This document shows, piece by piece, positions 16,209 to 25,183 of a stretch of DNA of 36,885 nucleotides; the first letter of the stretch is position 1, and every line of letters begins with the position of its first letter. The stretch is taken from NCBI GenBank assembly GCA_035378955.1, contig DAOSUS010000027.1:1-36885 (forward strand), given 5' to 3'. The notes beneath the pieces were generated by a model. That model was not told the DNA's origin and did not search any database. It saw nothing but the letters and a program-made list of their open reading frames with translations. Source of the DNA: Candidatus Hydrogenedens sp. GTDB taxonomy: Bacteria > Hydrogenedentota > Hydrogenedentia > Hydrogenedentales > Hydrogenedentaceae. The translations under genes and the position numbers were made by a program.

Positions 16209-17600
16209 ATGAGTGAGCAAACAACTCAAAATCGATGGATTGTTGTTATCGGAGCACTTATTGTTCAGGTAAGTTTGGGCGCTGTTTATATATGGAGTGT
16301 ATTTCAAACTCCTCTGAAAGCGGCTTTCCCCACCTGGACGGAAACACAAGTAACTTATCCATCACAAATTGTGCTTGCGGCATTTGCTCTTGCAGTTATT
16401 ATTGGTGGAAGAATTCAAGACAAGTTAGGTCCTCGAATTGTTGGAATTTCAGGCGGAATTATTTTAGGTATTGGGCTTATTCTTGCAAAGTTTACGCAAA
16501 ACTTTGCAGACTCGCCCGAAATGGCTTTGTACTGGCTTATCTTCTCGTTTTCTATCTTAGGCGGATTAGGAATTGGTTTTGCGTATGTTTGTCCTATTGC
16601 TACCTGTGTAAAATGGTTCCCGGATAAAAGAGGTTTAATTACCGGTTTAGCCGTTGCTGGCTTCGGTGCAGGTGCCTTTTTCTTCGCTCCATTAGCCAAA
16701 GCATTAATATCAGGTGGTGCCTATGAAATTATGAGTGTAAAACTTTTTACATTACCACAAGTCGGTGTTTTCAATACCTTTCTTACGCTGGGTGTTATTT
16801 TCCTTGTTGCGGTTGTATTTGGCTCTTATCTGTTAAAAAATCCGCCTGCCGGATTTAAACCCGCAGGCTGGAATCCACCACAACCTGCAGGTGGAGCTGC
16901 AACTCGTGTTGATTATAGTCCTACGGAAATGTTAGCCACTCCTGCCTTCTGGTTACTCTGGATTACCTACTTTGCGGGTTGCACAGCAGGTTTACAGGTA
17001 ATCATGAAAGCGTCCCCTATCTGGCAATCTTTCAGTATCTCCGCAGTTTCTACAAGACCTGTTCCTGAAGATATATTTAGCGGTATCGTTTCTAAAGGAG
17101 CGATGGCTGTTTCTCTTATCGCCATATTCAATGCCGTAGGACGAATCTTCTGGGGTAAAGTATCTGATAACATCGGAAGAAAAGCAACCTTAATTCTTAT
17201 GTTTATACTATGCGGTGCTGCTATGTTAGTGTTAAACTATTTGCGGACCTATCCTTTATATATTTTAGGAATTGGTGTTGTAGGTTTATGCTTCGGCGGT
17301 TATCTGGCGTTGTATCCTGCGGTCGTCACCGATTATTATGGAACAAAGAATGTAGGTATTAACTACGGTCTGATGTTTACCGCATACGGTGCCGGCGGAT
17401 TGGCAGGTCCTTATCTTGCTGCTAAATTAATGGCTGTGGCAGAAAAAGTCCCTTATTTAGTTACTGAAAAAGGAGCACAAATAACAAAAGAATTTGCTTT
17501 AGGAAGTTATAGCACAGCGTTTATTGTTAGCGGTATTGCCTGTCTGGTTGCTGGGGCTATCATACTTATCATTCAGCCACCTAAAGCCGCTAAGAGTTAA
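16209..17600 (+). CDS. MFS transporter, OFA (oxalate/formate antiporter) family
   Basis: The 463-residue inner-membrane protein has about twelve helices. The N-terminal GAVYIWSVFQTPLKAAFP and the loop GGRIQDKLGPRIVGISGG are typical of the OFA branch of the major facilitator superfamily, known for oxalate/formate exchange and for transport of other small monocarboxylates. Helix 11 contains a Gly-rich GLMFTAYGAGGLAGP stretch, also usual in this group. ATG is preceded by ggaggg. It lies 105 nt after acs on the same strand. Given that context, acetate or a related acid is a reasonable substrate guess, but family membership alone does not fix it. Confidence 0.85.
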   Translation: MSEQTTQNRWIVVIGALIVQVSLGAVYIWSVFQTPLKAAFPTWTETQVTYPSQIVLAAFALAVIIGGRIQDKLGPRIVGISGGIILGIGLILAKFTQNFADSPEMALYWLIFSFSILGGLGIGFAYVCPIATCVKWFPDKRGLITGLAVAGFGAGAFFFAPLAKALISGGAYEIMSVKLFTLPQVGVFNTFLTLGVIFLVAVVFGSYLLKNPPAGFKPAGWNPPQPAGGAATRVDYSPTEMLATPAFWLLWITYFAGCTAGLQVIMKASPIWQSFSISAVSTRPVPEDIFSGIVSKGAMAVSLIAIFNAVGRIFWGKVSDNIGRKATLILMFILCGAAMLVLNYLRTYPLYILGIGVVGLCFGGYLALYPAVVTDYYGTKNVGINYGLMFTAYGAGGLAGPYLAAKLMAVAEKVPYLVTEKGAQITKEFALGSYSTAFIVSGIACLVAGAIILIIQPPKAAKS

Positions 17601-17624
17601 AATCCCATTAAAATTTACAAAATA

Positions 17625-17660
17625 ATGGCAGAGAAATAATATTCTCTGCCATATTTTTTT
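17625..17660 (+). terminator. Intrinsic terminator after the OFA transporter
   Basis: The arms atggcagagaa (17625-17635) and ttctctgccat (17642-17652) form an 11-bp stem with a 6-nt loop, followed by attttttt. This is a classic rho-independent terminator for the plus-strand gene. It lies just before the convergent stop of the O-antigen ligase-like gene at 17679. Confidence 0.88.
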
Positions 17661-17678
17661 GATAAGCAAAAAAGACCC

Positions 17679-19157
17679 TCAGGATAATTTTACTTTTTTA
17701 TCAGAGGAAAAAATTTCATCTTCTAAAATTATAAATATCGCTACAGAAAAGGCAAGATATACCTGACCGATAGGATAGGAAAGACGAGGGAAAGCAAGAG
17801 ACATAACGACTACCTGTGCAACCAAAGCACACCAGTAACCGACCCAAAAACCTTTGTCGTTCCCTTGATACCGAATATTCACAAGGTAACCACTCAAAAA
17901 TATAATACCCGCTAAAGCAAAAACTATGATACAGAAGCCGATAATCCCACCCTTAAACAGCCAGTATACCCAAAGATTATGTAAAGTCTGAATGGTTGAA
18001 AGAGCATATAAATCCTGCCAGAAATTGGAGGCTAATCCTATACCCTCAAACTGACTGCCCATACCCGTACCCAATAAGGGCGATTCTTTTAAGTTCTCCA
18101 AAGCCCCCGTAATTTCTACTAACCGTGATTGAATGGAAATTCCTAACTCTGAATTTGTCCAGGATAATATGTCCAGATGGAAAAGAAGAACAAGAGTAAA
18201 AAAGACTATGGCTAAACACAATGTAAACATAACGAACATTAAAGGTCTTAACCGCGAGGGTAGATAGAGAATTACTACAAGAACACTACCAAAAAAGACG
18301 GTTACTAATGCGGTATTCATCATTAAAATAAAAAGTGGAGGAATAAAAAACAATATAAAAATAAGTGCCTTTAGTTTTTCTTTATATTCTTTATAGTAGA
18401 AAAACTGGCTTAAAAAAATAATAAAAAAGATTTCAAAAAACATGTGTCCATTTAAACGAACTTCTTGCAATCGGAAAGGTCCTATTTTCGCAGGAACAAA
18501 TTCTCCTAAATAATTTTGGAAACGGAGTATCTTCCCCGTTAAAAGCACATAAATAAATAGGGCATAGGTGGCAATTCCTAATAACACCGTTAGAATAAAT
18601 ATGATATTGATTGTCTTTTTCAAAGAGGCAAGGGATTTCCATGCGTGTGGAAATATTAGTGCCGAGAGGAAAAAGAAGGGGAAGCGTGTTTCTGCGATGA
18701 CGCGTTGCCAATGGTGACCGGATAAAAATCCGATGGTAGCGATATAAGCAAAAAACAACAGATAAAGAAGAACAAAATACAGGAAAACGCTCCACCGCCA
18801 ATATATCCTTTCTAAAACAAGGTTAACAAAAAAATTTCCTAAAAACATAAACATCATAATTTCACGAGGGTGTATCTCCATCCAGGCAACAGGAAAAATT
18901 GTTATAGAAATGTAATAATGATTGAGTATCATAAAGACAAGGAAGATGGTGGCAGAATAATTTAAGGGGAGTAATAGATATAGAATGGCAAAAGGAATGG
19001 CTAAACCCAAAAAGAAAACTTGTAAGAAAGGATAGTTTAAAATGAAAAGTAGAAAAATAAGACCCAAACCGTAAAGAACGGTGCATAGAAAAGCAACAAT
19101 CGGGAGAGACGATTTTGTTAAAAATAGATTTCTTTCTTGAGATAACACTTTCTGCAC
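17679..19157 (-). CDS. O-antigen ligase/polymerase-like membrane protein (Wzy_C/WaaL type)
   Basis: The 492-residue protein has about eleven or twelve hydrophobic helices. Between later helices is a larger loop with SRLVEITGALENLKESPLLGTGMG. The segment ALENLKESPLLGTGMGSQFE matches the conserved loop of the O-antigen ligase family (PF04932). Such proteins join or polymerise undecaprenyl-linked glycans, lipid A cores or similar carriers at the outer face of the inner membrane. No other polysaccharide gene is adjacent, so the substrate is unknown. It converges with the transporter and stops 19 nt after that terminator. It starts 59 nt after metG ends, so co-transcription with metG is possible. 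Confidence 0.8.
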   Translation of the reverse strand: MQKVLSQERNLFLTKSSLPIVAFLCTVLYGLGLIFLLFILNYPFLQVFFLGLAIPFAILYLLLPLNYSATIFLVFMILNHYYISITIFPVAWMEIHPREIMMFMFLGNFFVNLVLERIYWRWSVFLYFVLLYLLFFAYIATIGFLSGHHWQRVIAETRFPFFFLSALIFPHAWKSLASLKKTINIIFILTVLLGIATYALFIYVLLTGKILRFQNYLGEFVPAKIGPFRLQEVRLNGHMFFEIFFIIFLSQFFYYKEYKEKLKALIFILFFIPPLFILMMNTALVTVFFGSVLVVILYLPSRLRPLMFVMFTLCLAIVFFTLVLLFHLDILSWTNSELGISIQSRLVEITGALENLKESPLLGTGMGSQFEGIGLASNFWQDLYALSTIQTLHNLWVYWLFKGGIIGFCIIVFALAGIIFLSGYLVNIRYQGNDKGFWVGYWCALVAQVVVMSLAFPRLSYPIGQVYLAFSVAIFIILEDEIFSSDKKVKLS

Positions 19158-19216
19158 GGCTATTTCCGTTTTTATATTACCTTACAATAAATAAGAATGG
19201 GATTTCTAATTAAAGA

Positions 19217-20947
19217 CTAACTTGCCAGACCTTTTTCGTGTTCTTCGGCCAATTGCTCAATAAATTCCGGTTCCAATTTGGGGAATAAAACTTTTGGCGG
19301 ATTGAGAGAAAAACCCGCAGGTAAAGGTTTTGTAATTTCTGCCCAGATATCGTCTCCCCCTTCGGGACCTTGTTGCTTTATTTCATAATTTATAATAGAA
19401 CACAATTCTGAACTACCCTCAGGTATGAACGGGTTCATCAGAATAGATAATGCTTTAACAACCTGGGCACATACATAAAGAGTTGTTCCCGTTCTTTCCA
19501 TATCTGTTTTTCGGGTTGCCCAGGGTTGTTTGGAGTCAAAATAGACATTGGCTTTACGGGCAAGGTCTACCCATCGTTCCAACGCTAAACGGAAACGAAA
19601 TGTTTCAATACTTTCTGCAACTCCTTCTTTTGCCGTAGAAATAGCAGAAAGCATGGCATTATCTGCTTCATCCATTATTCCAGGGGAAGGAACTTTGCCC
19701 TCAAAGTTTTTCATAATCATTGTCAGGGTTCGATGAATAAAATTCCCCACAATATCACAAAGTTCACCATTATAATGGTTACGAAATTCATTCCAATCAA
19801 AATCGGAATCTTTATTCTCGGGCATGATGGAACATATATAGTAGCGAATTGAATTCGTGCCTAATTTATCAATAGCCCAGTTTACGCGAATCATGTTGCC
19901 TTTGGACTTGGAGCCCTTCTCCGATTTACCTGTTCTGCGATTGAAAATATTCAGATACTCATTTCCAACGACATTGTCCGCCATAATGAAATTGTCCTGT
20001 CCCATTAACATCGCAGGGAAAATAACGGCATGGAACGGAACATTGTCTTTCCCAATAAAATGGATTAACCTTGTATCCGGATTTTTCCACCAATCTTCCC
20101 ATGCGTGGGGGTCTTGATATTTATCTATACCCCACTGCCTTGTATTGGTTACATATCCAATAGGGGCATCAAACCACACATAGATACGCTTGTTCATAGC
20201 ATCGGGATGGTCTAACGGTATAGGAACCCCCCAATCAGTATCTCGGGTAATACAACGGGGACGCAAATCTTCTATCCAGCTCAATGCTATTCCACGGACA
20301 TTGCTTCGCCATTCCGGATGCGACTCTAACCATTGGATAAGTTTTTCTTGAAACTTGGGCAAATTAAGAAACCAATGTAGAGATGTTTTTAATATAGGAG
20401 TGGAATTATCACCGGGAATATTGGCACGGGGATTGATTAATTCCTTCGCTGTATATTGAGCACCACACTTCTCACATTCATCACCGTTGGCATCTTCATA
20501 ACCACAGCGTGGACATTGCCCCTTTACATAACGGTCAGGTAGAAATCGGTTTGTCTTTGTGGAATACCACAATTCCATTTCGCGGGGAAAGATATACTGT
20601 TTATTATAAAGGTTGGTAAAGAATGACTGCGTGGTATCAATATGCAAATCCCATGAAGTTCTTCCATAAATATCGTATGAAATACCTAATCTCCGAAAGG
20701 CTTCTGCATTAGCATTATGATAGCGGTCTATGACATCTTTGGGGGTTGTTCCTTCTTTCAATGCTGTTAAAGTAATCGGCACACCATACTCATCCGAACC
20801 ACCAATATATAGGACTTTTTGCCCCCGAAGTCGCTGATAGCGAACATAAATATCTGCTGGTAAATACGCACCGGCGATATGTCCTAAATGGATATGTCCA
20901 TTCGCATACGGTAAAGCACTTGTAACTAAAATTTTTTTATAACCCAT
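19217..20947 (-). CDS. metG: Methionyl-tRNA synthetase
   Basis: The 576-residue class I synthetase charges tRNA-Met. The HIGH motif is HLGH (20-23) in ALPYANGHIHLGH. The KMSKS motif appears as GSKSKGN (345-351). A zinc knuckle with C145, C148, C158 and C161 (CPRCGYEDANGDECEKC) is complete. The AGAYLPADIYVRY wording resembles the MetRS form of Bacteroidetes and similar groups rather than that of E. coli. The protein ends without the C-terminal EMAP/Trbp111 tRNA-binding domain present in many longer MetRS. ATG at 20947 has GAGGAA about 13 nt upstream. Confidence 0.95.
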   Translation of the reverse strand: MGYKKILVTSALPYANGHIHLGHIAGAYLPADIYVRYQRLRGQKVLYIGGSDEYGVPITLTALKEGTTPKDVIDRYHNANAEAFRRLGISYDIYGRTSWDLHIDTTQSFFTNLYNKQYIFPREMELWYSTKTNRFLPDRYVKGQCPRCGYEDANGDECEKCGAQYTAKELINPRANIPGDNSTPILKTSLHWFLNLPKFQEKLIQWLESHPEWRSNVRGIALSWIEDLRPRCITRDTDWGVPIPLDHPDAMNKRIYVWFDAPIGYVTNTRQWGIDKYQDPHAWEDWWKNPDTRLIHFIGKDNVPFHAVIFPAMLMGQDNFIMADNVVGNEYLNIFNRRTGKSEKGSKSKGNMIRVNWAIDKLGTNSIRYYICSIMPENKDSDFDWNEFRNHYNGELCDIVGNFIHRTLTMIMKNFEGKVPSPGIMDEADNAMLSAISTAKEGVAESIETFRFRLALERWVDLARKANVYFDSKQPWATRKTDMERTGTTLYVCAQVVKALSILMNPFIPEGSSELCSIINYEIKQQGPEGGDDIWAEITKPLPAGFSLNPPKVLFPKLEPEFIEQLAEEHEKGLAS

Positions 20948-21046
20948 GTGTTATTTATTCCTCAAAATATCTTATAGTTCTTGAACTTTTCGGGTGTTGA
21001 TGTATAAAAAATTAACAGAAAAAATTGCACACCCAAAAGTCTATCT

Positions 21047-21829
21047 CTAAAACAATGAAATCAAATACTGATAACTCTTCTTAGCACTATCCAGGGAATT
21101 CTTCTCAAAATCCGTATCCTGCTCTATAATCCATTCGCTTGAGTTCCTTGCCTTTATTTCTGCTAATACCTCCCGCCAATTAATTTTCCCTTCATTTCCT
21201 AATTCTGTAAATTTTAAGGGTTCTATTGCCCGAACATCTTTTAAGTGGAATAAAGAAATTCTTTTATTGTATCGTTGAGCAGTTAGCAAGGGGTTTTTCT
21301 GTGTAGCAACATAAGCCCACCCAAGGTCTAATTCGATATTAACATTTTGGGTTTGTGTAATAAGTTTATCGAGAAGATACCCTTGTTTTGTAGCAATAAG
21401 TTCATGGGCATGATTATGGTAAGAAATAGAAAGACCCTGTTGCTGTGCCTGACTACCTATTTGTTCCAATTCGTTGAGGACGGAGGAAAGAAGGGTTTCG
21501 TCCTGCCATATTTGAGGGTCAATCCATGGGACAACAACTTTGTCAATACCTGCCTCTTTTACTTCGTTGAAAAAACTTTGCGGGTCCTGACGCAACATCA
21601 GAAAGTCCACATGGGTGCTTATCGGTTTTAGATTATATTGTTGTAATTTTTTTCCAAACTCGGGGATGGTCATCGTCCCTGTGTCTGCGATTTCTACATA
21701 ACGGAACCCTATTTCAGAAACTTGTTGAAGGGCGTTATCACAATCTCTTGCTAACTCATCACGAATGGTATAGAGTTGAAGGGCTATTTTAGGAAATTGA
21801 GAATTGGGGTGCGTCATAATTTTTTTCAT
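21047..21829 (-). CDS. Sugar phosphate isomerase/epimerase-like TIM-barrel protein (second of tandem pair)
   Basis: The 260-residue protein belongs to the xylose-isomerase-like TIM-barrel superfamily (PF01261, IolE-like). It starts with LQLYTIRDELARD and shows the metal-site strands of the family: STHVDF, SYHNHAHE, ELDLGWAY, FHLKDVR and a late IIEQDTDF that supplies the last acidic ligand. No signal peptide is seen, so a cytosolic role is expected. Its ATG overlaps the TGA of the upstream paralogue (21826-21829). An internal ATG four codons later is an alternative start. The exact sugar is unknown. In related bacteria such proteins act on inositol-derived or keto-sugar substrates. Confidence 0.8.
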   Translation of the reverse strand: MKKIMTHPNSQFPKIALQLYTIRDELARDCDNALQQVSEIGFRYVEIADTGTMTIPEFGKKLQQYNLKPISTHVDFLMLRQDPQSFFNEVKEAGIDKVVVPWIDPQIWQDETLLSSVLNELEQIGSQAQQQGLSISYHNHAHELIATKQGYLLDKLITQTQNVNIELDLGWAYVATQKNPLLTAQRYNKRISLFHLKDVRAIEPLKFTELGNEGKINWREVLAEIKARNSSEWIIEQDTDFEKNSLDSAKKSYQYLISLF

Positions 21830-22596
21830 GTAGAAATGTATTTTTTAAGGAACATATAACTTTCAGAAATTTCTTCCAATATATCTCCCTGAAAGGAGTC
21901 CTGTTCATACATATACCATTCCACCTGTGCTGTTTTTGCCGCTGGGAGGATTTCTTCCCAATTAAGGTCGCCTTCTCCTAAGGGAACAAAGGTATGCTTT
22001 TTACCGACAAGTTTCTTTTCTATTTTGGCATCTTTAATATGGACAACGGGACATCGTTTCGGATATTTTTTCAACCAATCCGCAGGATTGGAACCTCCAA
22101 TGTATAACCATGCTAAATCAAATTCTGCATATAAATTGTCGGGACAGGTAGACTGTAAGAGGACATCCAATCTGGAGGAGGATTGATTGGGAAAAGATTG
22201 AAGTTCCCAATCGTGATTATGATAGGAGAGGCGTATATTTTTTAAACGAAGCCGTGCACCCAGAGCATCCAGTCTGGCACAGCCTTTTAACCAGGCTTCC
22301 GAATCGGCACGACAATCCGACATCATTCCACCCGGGGCAATATCCGTCACACCTACTGTTTTCCAGAATTCCACCTGTTCATCAAAATTCTTCTCAAAAT
22401 CTTCAACATTTATATGTGCTGCAACGGCTTTTAATCCTGCCGTATCCAATGCGGAACGGATTTCTTTTGCAGACAAATCGGGCATACCACTCCATTGGAC
22501 ATATTCATATCCAATCTCACGAACTTTTTTTAATGTGGATTGCAAATCTTTTTTTGCCAGTTCACGGACGCTATATAATTGTAATCCAAAGGGCAT
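21826..22596 (-). CDS. Sugar phosphate isomerase/epimerase-like TIM-barrel protein (first of tandem pair)
   Basis: The 256-residue paralogue of the next gene starts with FGLQLYSVRELAKKD. The matching metal-site strands are present: AAHINVEDF, SYHNHDWE, AEFDLAWLY, VHIKDAK and MYEQDSF. It begins 17 nt after rplQ stops and lies on the same strand, so it is probably read through from the ribosomal operon, although no other link to translation is known. The overlap with its partner suggests that both products are made together, perhaps for successive steps or as a heteromer, which is inference. Substrate unknown. Confidence 0.8.
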   Translation of the reverse strand: MPFGLQLYSVRELAKKDLQSTLKKVREIGYEYVQWSGMPDLSAKEIRSALDTAGLKAVAAHINVEDFEKNFDEQVEFWKTVGVTDIAPGGMMSDCRADSEAWLKGCARLDALGARLRLKNIRLSYHNHDWELQSFPNQSSSRLDVLLQSTCPDNLYAEFDLAWLYIGGSNPADWLKKYPKRCPVVHIKDAKIEKKLVGKKHTFVPLGEGDLNWEEILPAAKTAQVEWYMYEQDSFQGDILEEISESYMFLKKYIST

Positions 22597-22613
22597 GATA
22601 TTTCCCTTTTTTG

Positions 22614-23030
22614 TTATTTAGTTTCTTGTTTCTCTTTTTTTTCTTTCTTGGCTTTTTTCGTCTCTTTCCCTTCTAACATATCTATAATTTCGATACGAGC
22701 CAAGGGGGAACCGTCTCCTAATCTATGGTCAAGTCGGAGGATACGGGTATATCCACCTGCACGATTGGCACATGCAGGAGCAATCTCTTTAAACAATCGG
22801 GTTACCACATCATTATCCCGAAGACGAGCAAATGCCAATCTTCTATGATGTACAGAATCTACTTTGGCAAGGGTGATTAAAGGCTCTGCAAACATACGCA
22901 GTTCTTTTGCCTTCATTAAACCGGTTTCAATGGCATCATGGCGGAACAAGGCACACATTAAACTCCGCATCAATGCCTCTCTATGGGAAGTATTTCTACC
23001 TAATCTTCTTCCTGCTTTACGATGTCGCAT
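22614..23030 (-). CDS. rplQ: 50S ribosomal protein L17
   Basis: The 138-residue protein starts with the family pattern MRHRKAGRRLGRNTSHREAL. The conserved RLRDNDVVTRLF and GGYTRILRL-HRLGDGSPLA segments follow. L17 binds 23S rRNA near the tunnel exit. The last 20 or so residues form a Lys/Glu-rich tail (KETKKAKKEKKEKQETK) beyond the usual end. It is the last ribosomal gene of the block, 23 nt after rpoA. Confidence 0.97.
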   Translation of the reverse strand: MRHRKAGRRLGRNTSHREALMRSLMCALFRHDAIETGLMKAKELRMFAEPLITLAKVDSVHHRRLAFARLRDNDVVTRLFKEIAPACANRAGGYTRILRLDHRLGDGSPLARIEIIDMLEGKETKKAKKEKKEKQETK

Positions 23031-23053
23031 GATTCTAACTCCTCACAAATTGT

Positions 23054-24148
23054 TTATTCATCTTCTTGTTCATCTTCTAACATTTTTTCTGCTAACAAAT
23101 CTTCGGCTTCGCTGACCTGTCCTTGAACGCCAGGTTCATGAAATTCTACAGGAAATTGCTTTGCGCGAGAGGCGGAAGTCTGTCCTTTTTTCATTCCTAA
23201 GTTGAGACCTAATTTCTGAAGAGTCTCTTTAATTTTCTCAATAGTTGTGGCACCTAAATTGGGAAGTTTGGAAAGGGATTCTTCGGTATATACTACAAGG
23301 TCGCCAAGGGTATGTATATTTGCCTTTTTGAAGCAATTTAAAGCTCTTTGAGGGAACTCCACCTGTTCGATGGGTTTAAGAAGAAGGGCATTCATTTTTA
23401 TTTCATTTATATCTTCTTCACTTTCTTCTTCCTCTTCCGATTTGACCGATACTTTTTCCTGCTTTACAAAAATACGCAAATGGTCAATTAATAAAGCAGA
23501 GGATTGTTCTAATGCCAATTCCGGGGTAATGGAACCATTCGTCCAGATTTCAAGAATAAGTCGGTCGTAGTCGGTTTTTTGACCGACACGAGCATCTTCT
23601 ACCTGGAAATTTACTTTGGTCACCGGAGAGAAACTGGCATCAAGATAAATCGTTCCGCGTTCGGCATGTCCTAATTCCAATTCTTCCGCCGGGACATATC
23701 CTCTACCTCGGGAAACTTTTATTTCCATTTTCAATTTAGCATCACTACGAACAGGAACAGCAATGACATGGTCCGGGTTATAAACATCTATGGGTTGACC
23801 CTGAAACAGGTCTTTGGCATAAATAATATTTTCTCCTTCATGTTCGAAAGAGAAAATGAGCGATTCACCCTGATTCAGGGATATTTGACAGCGTTTCAAA
23901 TTGAGAACGAGGTCTGTAACATCTTCCTGAAAACCCGGAATTGCTGAAAATTCATGATATATTCCATCTATTTTTATTGCGGTAATAGCGCTCCCTTCGA
24001 GTGAAGCAAGAAGAACCCGCCGTAATGAATTTCCTACGGTTACGCCATATCCCCGCTCAAACGGCTCTACAATAATCCGAGCATAACGGTCATTGGAGGA
24101 CGGGTCAAATTGAACAACTTCTGGAATGATGAAATCTTTTGCTACCAT
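23054..24148 (-). CDS. rpoA: RNA polymerase alpha subunit
   Basis: At 364 residues it is longer than the usual 310-330. The N-terminal assembly domain (about 1-230) contains RGYGVTVGNSLRRVLLASLEGSAITAIKIDG-type sequence. The C-terminal domain (about 253-320), which contacts UP elements and activators, keeps NCFKKANIHTLGDLV and LPNLGATTIEKI. Between them, residues 231-252 form a linker dominated by Glu (SEEEEESEEDINE). After the CTD, a tail of about 44 residues ends in EKMLEDEQEDE. Both acidic additions could alter CTD contacts with DNA. It lies 70 nt after rpsK, and the rpsD gene commonly found between them is absent. Confidence 0.97.
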   Translation of the reverse strand: MVAKDFIIPEVVQFDPSSNDRYARIIVEPFERGYGVTVGNSLRRVLLASLEGSAITAIKIDGIYHEFSAIPGFQEDVTDLVLNLKRCQISLNQGESLIFSFEHEGENIIYAKDLFQGQPIDVYNPDHVIAVPVRSDAKLKMEIKVSRGRGYVPAEELELGHAERGTIYLDASFSPVTKVNFQVEDARVGQKTDYDRLILEIWTNGSITPELALEQSSALLIDHLRIFVKQEKVSVKSEEEEESEEDINEIKMNALLLKPIEQVEFPQRALNCFKKANIHTLGDLVVYTEESLSKLPNLGATTIEKIKETLQKLGLNLGMKKGQTSASRAKQFPVEFHEPGVQGQVSEAEDLLAEKMLEDEQEDE

Positions 24149-24218
24149 TTGGTTATACCCTTTGAATTTATGGTTATGCGTGTTGTTTTTTTCTGTATTT
24201 TTTATATAAAAACAGAAG

Positions 24219-24617
24219 TTATACCCTTCTTCTTTTTCTCGGTCTACAACCGTTATGAGGAATAGGTGTTGTATCTTTTATCATAGTTACATTTAAGCCT
24301 GTCGCCTGAATGGCTCGAATGGCTGATTCGCGGCCAGCACCGGGTCCACTAACAAATATGCTGACTTCACGAAGTCCCATTTCCAGAGCTCGTTTGCTGG
24401 CTTGTTCTGCGGCTAATTGTGCGGCATAAGCCGTGCTTTTACGAGAACCGCTAAAACCTACCTGACCGGCACTGGACCAGGAAATAACATTTCCTAAATG
24501 GTCTGTTATGGATACAATCGTATTGTTAAATGTTGCCTGAATATAGGCGTTTCCGGAAGTTATCCCTAATATAACTTTTTTCTTTTTTGCTTTTGATTTA
24601 CCTTTGTCTCTTTGCAC
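24219..24617 (-). CDS. rpsK: 30S ribosomal protein S11
   Basis: The 132-residue protein has the family segments GNAYIQATFNNTIVSITD, GFSGSRKSTAYAAQLAAE and the C-terminal DTTPIPHNGCRPRKRRRV. S11 forms part of the 30S platform next to the decoding region. The length is typical, with a short Lys-rich N-terminus. It follows rpsM by 51 nt. A small AT hairpin (ttctgt...acagaa, 24191-24217) lies just after its stop, in the gap before rpoA. Confidence 0.97.
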   Translation of the reverse strand: MQRDKGKSKAKKKKVILGITSGNAYIQATFNNTIVSITDHLGNVISWSSAGQVGFSGSRKSTAYAAQLAAEQASKRALEMGLREVSIFVSGPGAGRESAIRAIQATGLNVTMIKDTTPIPHNGCRPRKRRRV

Positions 24618-24668
24618 GGATGATACTCCTTTTGCAAGTTATTCAATATTGATATTTATAGCAAATTT

Positions 24669-25034
24669 TTATTTCTTCTTAGATGCAATTCTACGGGGTC
24701 CTTTGCGTGTACGGGCATTGGTATGGGTTCGTTGCCCACGGACAGGCAATCCCTTTTTATGCCGTGTCCCACGATAACTCCCAATATCCATTAATCGCTT
24801 TATATTCGCAGCGATTTCACGACGAAGGTCTCCTTCAACTTTATAATGATTTTGGATATAGGATGAAATGGTATTTGCTTGTTCATCGGTCAAATCGCGG
24901 ACACGCGTATCCGGATTAATGTTTGTATTCTTTAAAATTTCGAGTGCACGGGCAGGACCTACTCCGTAGATATATGACAATGCCACAACAACTCTTTTGT
25001 CTTTGGGTAAATCTACACCTACAACACGAGCCAT
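24669..25034 (-). CDS. rpsM: 30S ribosomal protein S13
   Basis: The 121-residue protein starts MARVVGVDLPKDKRVVVALSYIYGVG, except that the first residues diverge slightly from the usual MARIAGV. The helix-two-turn-helix signature GPARALEIL and the tail RGTRHKKGLPVRGQRTHTNARTRKGPRR are intact. S13 sits in the 30S head and touches the P-site tRNA and the subunit bridge. It lies 17 nt after rpmJ. Confidence 0.97.
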   Translation of the reverse strand: MARVVGVDLPKDKRVVVALSYIYGVGPARALEILKNTNINPDTRVRDLTDEQANTISSYIQNHYKVEGDLRREIAANIKRLMDIGSYRGTRHKKGLPVRGQRTHTNARTRKGPRRIASKKK

Positions 25035-25051
25035 TCTTTAACTCTCCTTCT

Positions 25052-25165
25052 TTATCCCTGTTTTTGTTTATGTTTCGGATTATCACAAATTACACGGACC
25101 TGTCCGTGTCTGCGAATAATTTTACATTTTTCACAAATCCTTTTTACTGAACTTCTCACTTTCAT
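25052..25165 (-). CDS. rpmJ: 50S ribosomal protein L36
   Basis: The small gene encodes 37 residues: MKVRSSVKRICEKCKIIRRH, then GQVRVICDNPKHKQKQG. The zinc ribbon ligands C11, C14, C27 and H32 are all present, so this is the zinc-containing (C+) form. It lies between infA (18 nt) and rpsM (17 nt), its usual place in the alpha operon. The start is ATG at 25165 and the stop is TAA. Confidence 0.95.
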   Translation of the reverse strand: MKVRSSVKRICEKCKIIRRHGQVRVICDNPKHKQKQG

Positions 25166-25183
25166 AATCGTTCCATTTCCTTC

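Noticed and set aside
20986..21039. Inverted repeat (cttttcgggtgt / acacccaaaag) between metG and the TIM-barrel pair
   Set aside because: The stem has a bulge and the loop is about 31 nt, with no clean T-tract after it. Too weak to call a terminator.
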